Assembly: GCF_030532915.1 (NCBI RefSeq)
Contig: NZ_JAUNKD010000003.1
Span: 60,483 to 124,482 of the forward strand
Source of the DNA: Capnocytophaga sp.
Lineage (GTDB): Bacteria > Bacteroidota > Bacteroidia > Flavobacteriales > Flavobacteriaceae
Direction of reading: 5' to 3'
Length of the DNA stretch: 64,000 nucleotides
Below the pieces are notes generated by a model. It did no database searches, was not told the DNA's origin, and saw nothing but the letters and a program-made list of their open reading frames with translations. The position numbers and the translations under genes were made by a program. Below are positions 43,756 to 50,897 of this stretch, in pieces; the first letter of the stretch is position 1; every line of letters begins with the position of its first letter.

Positions 43756-44951
43756 TATTCGTTTGTCAAAATCCAACCGCCATCCAATTTTTTCTCGTCT
43801 TTGGTTTCTTTAACCTCTTTTTTAAGAGCCTCTGCCTGAGCTAAATCATCAAATCCGGCATAGCTCACTTGATACAAACCTCTGCTATTGGTGCCAATCA
43901 CAGCAGCATCTTTAAAGCCTAATTTTTTGAGTTGCTCAACGCGTGTGTGTGCATTTTTTTCGTCTTTAAACGCCCCTGCTATCACTTGGTATTTTTTACT
44001 TTTAGAAGTTGAAACGGCTTTGCTTGGTACGGTTTCTTTTTTTACTTCTTTTTGAACCACAGTCTGTTTGGGGGTTGAAACTTCTTTTTTCGTTTCTTCT
44101 TTTTTAACTTCTTTTACAGGAGTTTCAACTGTTTTTTCAGCTGTATTGGCCTGTTTTTCAGCCTTTGTTTTTGAAAGTTCTTTTACTTTTTGAGCGTCTA
44201 ATGAAATGGTCGGGAAATCCATAGGTGGTACCAAAGTGGCACGACTTAATTTTTGCTCAACCTGCTCCTGAATTTGGCTGTCGGTAATTACAATTTCATT
44301 GGCTTTGTCCGGAGTACTAACCGATTCACCAAAAAACTTAAACGCACCAAAAGTAAGAAGTACAAGCCCTACTACGGCAATGGTTGTGTACGCCACAATG
44401 GGGCGCTTTTTGTTTCGTTTAGGCTCTTCCACTTTGGGTCGGGCAACGAAAGGTTTTTCGGTTTTGGTTTCTTGTTCGGTTTGTAAATCCAAAGTCGGTA
44501 TTATTTTGGCTTCCGGTTTAGGTTCAGGAACTTCCGCAATTTCGTGAGGGACAAAAGCCGACATTCCAAACGAATCCGTCAAGTAATTCACATCTTCAAA
44601 AACTTCAAACGAAAGTCGCCCTTCCGGTGTTTGTCGAAGTACACCTATATTGTTGAGATTGAGGGTCTCACCTTGTTGTAGAATTTTCTTCCAGCCATCA
44701 ACGGTAAGGTTTACATAATCTTCAACCACGTTGTATTCCACACCCGAATTTTCAGAAATATGCTTGATAAGCAAACCATCATTTGAGTGTAAACTTGCAT
44801 TAAAAGTAAGTTCACGTTTGGGCGGGGCAAATGTTTTATCTTCAAATAAACGCGCTGATTTTCTGTTGGAAATAAAAGCTCCAAATTTTGGGATAATCAC
44901 GCATTGGTGCTTGTAAAGCAACTCTTCTACATATTCATTAAGGTCTTTCAT
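43755..44951 (-). CDS. HU-CCDC81-like and SPOR domain protein
   Basis: 398 residues. The N-terminal two domains (about 1-140) are HU-CCDC81-like (LNEYVEELLYKHQCVIIPKFGAFISN, GETLNLNNIGVLRQTPEGRL). One transmembrane helix follows (PIVAYTTIAVVGLVLLTFGA, about 200-219), then a Lys/Glu/Thr/Val-rich low-complexity linker and a C-terminal SPOR domain (YQVIAGAFKDEKNAHTRVEQL). SPOR binds denuded peptidoglycan at the septum, so this is a probable inner-membrane division or cell-wall protein. It has a near-ideal promoter and is coupled to the thioesterase gene. Confidence 0.88.
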   Translation of the reverse strand: MKDLNEYVEELLYKHQCVIIPKFGAFISNRKSARLFEDKTFAPPKRELTFNASLHSNDGLLIKHISENSGVEYNVVEDYVNLTVDGWKKILQQGETLNLNNIGVLRQTPEGRLSFEVFEDVNYLTDSFGMSAFVPHEIAEVPEPKPEAKIIPTLDLQTEQETKTEKPFVARPKVEEPKRNKKRPIVAYTTIAVVGLVLLTFGAFKFFGESVSTPDKANEIVITDSQIQEQVEQKLSRATLVPPMDFPTISLDAQKVKELSKTKAEKQANTAEKTVETPVKEVKKEETKKEVSTPKQTVVQKEVKKETVPSKAVSTSKSKKYQVIAGAFKDEKNAHTRVEQLKKLGFKDAAVIGTNSRGLYQVSYAGFDDLAQAEALKKEVKETKDEKKLDGGWILTNE

Positions 44952-45001
44952 AGTACAATTTTTTTGCAGGTTATTAAATAATTATGACAGCTAAACGAAG
45001 T

Positions 45002-45032
45002 CAAAAGTATGTATTTTTTTTTGTTTTGCAAA
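45002..45032 (-). promoter_or_regulatory. SPOR gene promoter (TTTG and TACTTTTG, minus strand)
   Basis: On the + strand CAAAAGTA at 45002-45009 and CAAA at 45029-45032, spacer 19 bp. Both match the Bacteroidota consensus. Confidence 0.75.
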
Positions 45033-45110
45033 TTTTATTTTTGTTGAATTTATTTAATGTGCTTAAAATTAATAAAATAGCTAAAATTTTTTAAGAAAAA
45101 TTTAATTTTG

Positions 45111-45182
45111 TGACCCCGCCAAGAATCGAACTTGGATCAAAAGTTTAGGAAACTTCTATTCTATCCGTTGAACTACGGGGTC
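45111..45182 (-). tRNA. tRNA-Arg (anticodon CCT)
   Basis: 72 nt on the minus strand. Acceptor GACCCCG / CGGGGTC, D-stem GTTC/GAAT, anticodon stem GAAGT/ACTTT (one G-T) with loop TTCCTAA, so anticodon CCT reading AGG; T-arm CCAAG-TTCGATT-CTTGG; discriminator A. CCA is not encoded. A TATTTTTG box lies 23 bp upstream (45205-45212). Confidence 0.95.
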
Positions 45183-45204
45183 TCATTTTGTTGTACGTCA
45201 ACGA

Positions 45205-45212
45205 CAAAAATA
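45205..45212 (-). promoter_or_regulatory. -7 box (TATTTTTG on minus strand) for tRNA-Arg
   Basis: CAAAAATA on the + strand matches TAnnTTTG in reverse, 23 bp before the tRNA 5' end. Confidence 0.5.
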
Positions 45213-45268
45213 CTACTTTTTCTGAAATATTTAAGATTTCTTTCAAAATTTTGATGAAATTATTTTTC

Positions 45269-45276
45269 TACCTTTG
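45269..45276 (+). promoter_or_regulatory. -7 box (TACCTTTG) for Asp-box protein
   Basis: Exact TAnnTTTG match, 51 bp before the preferred start. It overlaps an upstream in-frame start at 45274, which is another reason to reject that start. Confidence 0.6.
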
Positions 45277-45327
45277 CAAATTCAAACAGAAGTAATTCCT
45301 TCAAATATTTGTATGAATTTTTATAAT

Positions 45328-48054
45328 ATGATGAAATACAGTTTTTTATTGTTTATTTTTATTTTGCCGATAACCGTTTTGGCGCAAGAAACTTTGCCTT
45401 TGTCGGCGCGTCAAAAAGCGGAATTGTTGCAAAAATCGTGGGTGAATGACGTTCCTTTTGAAAAGATTGAAATTTCAGAAGGAAGCAATCAGGTTAATGC
45501 CTTTGTTGTCAATCCATTAAATGCTAATCAGTTTTTTGTGGCTCCTCAATCAGGCGGATTGTGGTTTAGCCAAAACGGAGGGGAAACCTTTGAAGCCATT
45601 TTTGAAAATCAACCCATACAACAGATTGATGCCCTGACGATTGACTGGAAATCGAAAACAATCGGGGTGGGAACGCCTTACGGACTTTTTCTGTCGTTTG
45701 ACCGAGGTAAGTCGTGGATTTTTAGCGGTTTATCATCAGTGCAAAACATAACTTCAATCGTGATAAATCCTAAAAATACAAATGAAATAGTTGTCGGAGT
45801 TTCCGGAAATCGGTACGGTGCTGATGAAAAACGAGGCATTTTCAAAACCACTGATGGCGGAAAAACCTGGCAACACAAATTATTTGTAGGCACGCGTGCG
45901 GGCATTGAGCAAATAGTTGCCACGGATGATTTTACGCTTTACGCAACGGCTTGGCAAACTGAAGATTCTTACTGGGAATCAATTCCTTATGGAGCTTTAA
46001 GTGCCGTGTATAAAAGTAATGACGGCGGTGAAAACTGGCAGAAAATAACCACGCAAAACAATGGATTTTTAAGCGGTAATTTTATCGGAAAAATCGGGTT
46101 GGCGGTTTATGACAAAAACACGATTTATGCAGTTGTTGATAATCAGTCTGTTAAAACAAAAAACGGCGGAACGAAAAGTGTTGAGAAAACTACATCGGTT
46201 TATTTGTCGGACGGAGATTTTGAAACGATGAGTAAAAATGATTTTTTACAATTGGATAACAATAAGTTAGATGCTTTTTTGTATGCCATTGGGCAACACG
46301 AAAAGTACACGGCGCAGAATCTTAAAAATATGATTTTGGCTGAAATTACCTCGCCGGCGAAATTAATAAGTTTTTTAGGTGTTAGAACACAGGAAGTTAC
46401 GGGAACACAAGTATATCTGACCAATGACGGCGGAAACTCGTGGAAAAAAACACACACGCAATCGCTTGATGATGTTTTTTACCGAAATGGTAAAAAATTT
46501 GCAACTATAACGGTAAGCCCGACCAATAAAAATCATCTTTTTATTGGAGGTTATCCGCTTTTGGAGTCGCTTGATGGCGGGAAAACGTGGAAAAACAAAA
46601 GTACGGTGTCGTTACGAAATGGGTTTTTTAGTCTTCATTATCAGAGTAATACGCTTTTTGCAATTACCAAAAACGGATTGACAATTTCGTACGATAACGG
46701 AACGCATTGGTCTGAAAAAAACGTACCTGAATCAAAATTATTTGATAAAATTACATTTGATAAAAACCAAAATACCTTGTATTTGGCAGGAAAACAAGGT
46801 GTTTTGATGCAAAAAGAAACACAATGGAACAAAATTTCATCACTCACCCAGTACGTTGCCGGAAATAAATCGTATGTGGGCGACCAAAACGGAAGTTTTT
46901 ACCAGTACGATGCTCAAAAACAAACCTTGTTGCCTTTGGGTTCGATGTATTTCTCTGAAAATAAAGCGCCTTTGCGTTTTTCTGAGCAAGCTCCTTTGAT
47001 AGTTTCGCCTCAAAACAACGATATTTTGTACGCGGGAAGTAATAAATTACACATTTCGATGGATAAAGGTAAAAACTGGCGCACCATTTCCGATGACTTG
47101 ACCAATGGCGATAAAAAAGGCAACAAAGCCTACGGAACTATTTCAGCCATTGCCGAATCGCCTTTCCTTTTCGGGTTGATTTACGTGGGAAGTGATGACG
47201 GAATGATTCACCTTTCGGAAAACGGAGGCGTTTCGTGGCAAAAGATTTACAATGCCTTCCCCAATCCGCTTAAAGTGAAAAGCTTGATAGCCTCAAAGCA
47301 TAATCGGCAGCGCGTAATTGCCGCCTTGAACAGCCTTGACCCGGGTAATCACGAACCTTTTTTGTTTTTGAGCAATGATTTAGGAAAAACGTGGAACCAA
47401 ATCCGTGCCGACCTGCCCGAACACAAAATCAACGTGATTAAAGAAGATACCAAGAACGACCAAGTGCTGTATGTAGGCACTGAAAACGGATTTTATGTTT
47501 CCTTTAATTTGGGCGAAAGCTGGCAACCTTTCGGTAAGTTGCCCAATGCTCCAGTTTTGGATATCCATATTGATGATAATAATGAAATGCTCGTTTCGGT
47601 GGAGGGGCACGGTATTTACAGAACGTCGGTTGAGATGTTGCAACAACTGCGCGTGGCGGTTACTTCGCAAGACTTTTATCCGTTACAGCAAAGCCTTCGG
47701 ATAGCTCACTCAAACCATTGGGGAAATACCTGGAACCAATGGGTAACTACACAATCGCCTGAAATTCATTTCTGCGGATTTGCCGCCAAAGAGGGCGTTA
47801 ATGTAAACGTTAAGATAATGAAAGGGAAAGTTACCTTGCAATCATTCAACCATAAAACAAAACAAGGATTTAATTACATTCCGTATGATTTGACCATCTC
47901 AAACGTGGGTAAACTGATGTATGAGAAAAGTATGCAAAAACTCTTCTTGGTAAGTGCCACTGACGGAAAAGTATATCTTCCCAAAGGAAAATATAAAGTA
48001 GTTTTTAATATAGGCGATGGCTTTGAAGAAGAAAGAGATTTAGAAATTTATTAA
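45328..48054 (+). CDS. Secreted Asp-box (BNR/VPS10-like) repeat protein
   Basis: About 908 residues from MMKYSFLLFIF, with a signal peptide ending near VLAQE; a start at 45274 lies on the -7 box. The body is built of Asp-box (S-x-D-x-G-x-[TS]-W) repeats: eleven are readable, for example FKTTDGGKTWQ, YKSNDGGENWQ, LESLDGGKTWK, HISMDKGKNWR and FLSNDLGKTWN, consistent with one or two beta-propellers of the sortilin/BNR type. No sialidase FRIP motif is visible, so the common label 'exo-alpha-sialidase' is not supported. It probably binds or cleaves glycans or proteins at the surface; function unknown. Confidence 0.8.
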   Translation: MMKYSFLLFIFILPITVLAQETLPLSARQKAELLQKSWVNDVPFEKIEISEGSNQVNAFVVNPLNANQFFVAPQSGGLWFSQNGGETFEAIFENQPIQQIDALTIDWKSKTIGVGTPYGLFLSFDRGKSWIFSGLSSVQNITSIVINPKNTNEIVVGVSGNRYGADEKRGIFKTTDGGKTWQHKLFVGTRAGIEQIVATDDFTLYATAWQTEDSYWESIPYGALSAVYKSNDGGENWQKITTQNNGFLSGNFIGKIGLAVYDKNTIYAVVDNQSVKTKNGGTKSVEKTTSVYLSDGDFETMSKNDFLQLDNNKLDAFLYAIGQHEKYTAQNLKNMILAEITSPAKLISFLGVRTQEVTGTQVYLTNDGGNSWKKTHTQSLDDVFYRNGKKFATITVSPTNKNHLFIGGYPLLESLDGGKTWKNKSTVSLRNGFFSLHYQSNTLFAITKNGLTISYDNGTHWSEKNVPESKLFDKITFDKNQNTLYLAGKQGVLMQKETQWNKISSLTQYVAGNKSYVGDQNGSFYQYDAQKQTLLPLGSMYFSENKAPLRFSEQAPLIVSPQNNDILYAGSNKLHISMDKGKNWRTISDDLTNGDKKGNKAYGTISAIAESPFLFGLIYVGSDDGMIHLSENGGVSWQKIYNAFPNPLKVKSLIASKHNRQRVIAALNSLDPGNHEPFLFLSNDLGKTWNQIRADLPEHKINVIKEDTKNDQVLYVGTENGFYVSFNLGESWQPFGKLPNAPVLDIHIDDNNEMLVSVEGHGIYRTSVEMLQQLRVAVTSQDFYPLQQSLRIAHSNHWGNTWNQWVTTQSPEIHFCGFAAKEGVNVNVKIMKGKVTLQSFNHKTKQGFNYIPYDLTISNVGKLMYEKSMQKLFLVSATDGKVYLPKGKYKVVFNIGDGFEEERDLEIY

Positions 48055-48136
48055 AATAAGCTGAATTAAGGTTTAAATTAGTATTAAAACTGATTGGTTG
48101 AACTGTTTTAGGTTTGTTTTTACCTAAATAATAAAT

Positions 48137-48175
48137 AAAAACATCTTCCTTTGTTGAAAAGGAAGGTGTTTTTTT
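48137..48175 (+). terminator. Terminator of Asp-box protein gene
   Basis: AAACATCTTCCTTT / AAAGGAAGGTGTTT with one G-T pair, loop GTTGA, then a T-run. Confidence 0.88.
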
Positions 48176-48208
48176 ATAAAAAATAGCTGTTTTTAGTGAT
48201 AGATTATC

Positions 48209-48376
48209 TTTCCTTTTGCTTGGTTGAAGTGCCCGAATTAAAAAGGAAGATAAAAAATTGTTTTTTGTATGTTCCCGATTAATAAAGGCATCTTCCCGAT
48301 TAAAAAAGGAATGTTGCTAATTTATAAAGGTAGTTGCCTTTTTGTTTAATTATTCTTCCCTAATAAAAAAGTGTAG
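48209..48376. repeat. 21-bp tandem array, TTCCCGATTAAAAAAGGAAT type
   Basis: Units of exactly 21 bp start at 48230, 48251 (degenerate), 48272, 48293, 48314, 48335 (degenerate) and 48356; a degenerate unit precedes. The consensus matches the reverse complement of the 28255-28423 array (TGCCCGAAGATAAAAGGCAG). Confidence 0.85.
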
Positions 48377-48446
48377 TGAACATAAAATGAATTAAACTAT
48401 ATCAGTTTTTCAGTAATGTTTCTTATTTTATTGGAAAGCTATATAA

Positions 48447-48485
48447 ATAAACCCTCCGTTTGAATTACAAACGGAGGGTTTTTAT
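48447..48485. terminator. Terminator of duplicated lipoprotein gene
   Basis: AAACCCTCCGTTTG / CAAACGGAGGGTTT with loop AATTA and T/A runs on both sides. It serves the minus-strand gene ending at 48496. Confidence 0.92.
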
Positions 48486-48495
48486 TTACTTAAAA

Positions 48496-49983
48496 TTACA
48501 TCCAAACTTGGCTTGATTCAGGGTCGATGTCTGCTTCGAGTAGCGTGTCTAACTCTTGTTGCGCCTCGTCTTTGGTGATTTTAAACTCATCTACCATATC
48601 TTCAACCGTTTTCTCTTCATCAGACAGGCGGTCGGTGTAAATGCGGACAGGGATTTTCGCTTCAAACTCAGCCGTAGCCAAATTTCTTGATGGCAAAGCA
48701 TTAAAAGCTAAATACTTTCCGTTTTGTTTTTTATCCCCCGAAATAAAGTGAGCCAGCGTAACTTTTAGGTCAAATGCCAAATAGTTTACATCAACTCTAA
48801 AATACCCTTTTAGACCTACGGGATTGTTCAGTAAACGTACGCCACCGCTTCCGTCATAATAAACATCTTCCGGGTCCGTATCGCGATACCAATGTTTAAC
48901 TATCCCATTAACATCATCAGGTAACTTGCCTGTTTTGATAGTTTTCACATTCTGAAATTGAAAAAAATGTTGATGTGAGTCAGCTTCATCAATGTATTCG
49001 CTATTTATACGTTTGTTATTTTCATCATAATAAATGATTTCCAAACCATAATATGAACCTTGTCTCCATCGGATAACCGATGCTCCTGATGATTTCCATT
49101 TTCCGTTAGTTAGTTCATAGGTTATTTTTTGTTGATTTACAAGATGTTTAACTCCTTCATACTTCGGGTCACCGTGAAATGAGAGTCCGTGTGTATGCCC
49201 TTCGGTAAAGATAAATTCCACCTTGTGAAAGTCAGCTTCGTGATGGTGTTCTTCTTCTATTTCTATCGGAATTACAACTGTGGCGTCTGATGAAAAGAAA
49301 TTACTTAAAGGTAATCGATTATACTTTTGAGCTTCTCCGTTTCTGAGTTTGTTAAATCCACGTTCCGCGCCCAAAAAGTGAGCAAGCGTTACTTGCAGTT
49401 CAACAGCTCCGGCGCCTTTTTTAACTGAAAAAATACCTTTTAAACCTATCGGGTCAATGGCATCAGGATTGTTTTTATCCCAGTTACGTTTGCGAAGCGT
49501 TACGCCATCTTGCCCAAGCGTTCTTTCTTCCGGATTGGTATCGCGGTACACATAGTCCAGCACCTGGTCCATCTCGTCGGCTTTCTTTCCTTTCAGGGTA
49601 AAGAAGTGTTGATGAATGGGTGCCATTTCGGGCGTTACGAATTCCTTATTCATACGATTGCCGGCTTTGTTGTAATATGTGATTTCGAGGTGATAATGCT
49701 TGCCCACCTCAAAATGAATATCATCTCCGCTTGGTTCCACGCCTGCCACGCCTTTTACGGCATAGGTTCGCTTTTGGGTGTTGTCGGTAAAGGTGAAATC
49801 ATTCCCGTTTTTGGTTACTTCTGTAAAGAGGAAGTCTATTTTATCAGGATTATCGTGTCCTTTATCAATCGTTTCATCTGTTGGAGATGGAGGCGTTGGG
49901 TTTACAAGTGAATTATCTTTCCCACAACCTATAAAAGCACTTACCATAAGTGCCAAAAGACTATTTTTTACTATATTTCTCAT
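48496..49983 (-). CDS. Duplicated His-rich lipoprotein
   Basis: 495 residues; lipobox AFIGCGKDN (Cys about residue 20). Two homologous halves are clear (about 48-240 and 255-460): both contain LEI-YY-(N/D), HQHFF, YRDT(N/D)PE, P(I/V)GLKGxF and VTLAHF in the same order. His clusters are frequent: HFEVGKHYHLEI, EEEHHHEADFHK, EGHTHGLSFHG. Lipid anchoring plus His clusters suggests a surface metal- or heme-binding protein. The nearest upstream gene on the same strand, 0.9 kb away across repeats, is a ZnuD-like receptor. No family recognised; function inferred. Confidence 0.75.
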   Translation of the reverse strand: MRNIVKNSLLALMVSAFIGCGKDNSLVNPTPPSPTDETIDKGHDNPDKIDFLFTEVTKNGNDFTFTDNTQKRTYAVKGVAGVEPSGDDIHFEVGKHYHLEITYYNKAGNRMNKEFVTPEMAPIHQHFFTLKGKKADEMDQVLDYVYRDTNPEERTLGQDGVTLRKRNWDKNNPDAIDPIGLKGIFSVKKGAGAVELQVTLAHFLGAERGFNKLRNGEAQKYNRLPLSNFFSSDATVVIPIEIEEEHHHEADFHKVEFIFTEGHTHGLSFHGDPKYEGVKHLVNQQKITYELTNGKWKSSGASVIRWRQGSYYGLEIIYYDENNKRINSEYIDEADSHQHFFQFQNVKTIKTGKLPDDVNGIVKHWYRDTDPEDVYYDGSGGVRLLNNPVGLKGYFRVDVNYLAFDLKVTLAHFISGDKKQNGKYLAFNALPSRNLATAEFEAKIPVRIYTDRLSDEEKTVEDMVDEFKITKDEAQQELDTLLEADIDPESSQVWM

Positions 49984-50077
49984 TTTTCTTATTGTCTTTA
50001 ATTAATTATTAAATCATTTTTTGAGGTTTTCTGTTGAAAAACCATTTGTTTTGCTTAAAAAATAATGTAAATCATCT
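49984..50077. other. AT-rich leader of duplicated lipoprotein gene
   Basis: Upstream sequence of the lipoprotein gene; no exact TAnnTTTG box is seen on the minus strand. It merges into the 21-bp array. Confidence 0.3.
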
Positions 50078-50182
50078 GAAAAATGTACTGAACGATGTGG
50101 ATTTTGTTTCAATCCAGATGGATTTTGTTTCAATCCAGATGGATTTGATTTCATACCTGATAAAAAATGTGTTTTTTATGTT
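50078..50182. repeat. 21-bp tandem array, GGATTTTGTTTCAATCCAGA type
   Basis: Units at 50099 and 50120 are identical over 21 bp; 50141 is diverged; 50078 and 50162 are degenerate. Because 21 is a multiple of 3, a frame through it encodes a 7-residue repeat (DFVSIQM), which is not taken as a gene. The same family occurs at 53227-53331. Confidence 0.85.
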
Positions 50183-50199
50183 AAACGGATTTTTGTTTG

Positions 50200-50890
50200 G
50201 GCAGATGCAATTCGCCTCTACATAGCTCGATGGTTATTCCATATTGAATATTTGGTAATTCGGGCGAATTGCAATTCGCTCCTACATCGTGTGTTTCCGT
50301 TTCACATTATTTATCGTTCATTCCACATTGTTCATTGATAAATTCACATTGAACTGATTTCTGTTTGGGCGAATGCAATTCGCCCCTACATTGCCCGATG
50401 GTTATTCCATATTGAATATTTGGTAATTCGGGCGAAATATATTTCGCCCCTACATCGTGCGTTTCCGTTCCACATTATTTATCGTTCATTCGACATTGTT
50501 CATTGATAAATTCACGTTAAACGGATTTTTGTTTGGGCGAATGCAATTCGCCCCTACATAGCCCGATGGTTATTCCATATTGGATATTTGGTAATTCGGG
50601 CGAATTGCAATTCGCCCCTACATCGTGCGTTTCCGTTTCACATTATTTATCGTTCATTCCACATTGTTCATTGATAAATTCGCGTTGAACGGATTTTTGT
50701 TTGGGCGAATGCAATTCGCCCCTACATTGCCCGATGGTTATTCCATATTGAATATTTGGTAATTCGGGCGAATTGCAATTCGCCCCTACATCGTGCGTTT
50801 CCGTTTCACATTATTTATCGTTCATTCCACATTGTTCATTGATAATTGTTCATTGTTCATTGATAATTATTCATTGTTCATTGAAAAATC
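50200..50890. repeat. About 168-bp tandem repeat, four copies
   Basis: The marker CGGGCGAA lies at 50261, 50429, 50596 and 50765 (steps 168, 167, 169). Each copy contains the palindrome GGGGCGAATTGCAATTCGCC or GGGCGAAATATATTTCGCCC, and a CACATT/CACGTT series in 21-bp steps (50303, 50324, 50345 in the first copy). 168 is 8 x 21. No gene lies here. Confidence 0.85.
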
Positions 50891-50897
50891 TTTCTGA

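Larger units (their letters stand above)
48055..48495. other. Gap with two terminators and a 21-bp array
   Basis: 441 bases without a gene, containing the terminator of the Asp-box gene, the 21-bp array and the terminator of the minus-strand lipoprotein gene. Confidence 0.6.

Noticed and set aside
45328..48054. Sialidase
   Set aside because: Many Asp-boxes are present, but the FRIP-type arginine motif and catalytic Tyr/Glu pattern were not seen; Asp-boxes alone are not diagnostic.
50034..50225. A + strand frame with a DFVSIQM heptapeptide repeat
   Set aside because: The heptapeptide arises because the 21-bp array unit is a multiple of three; no promoter or protein-like context, and the array is clearly non-coding elsewhere.
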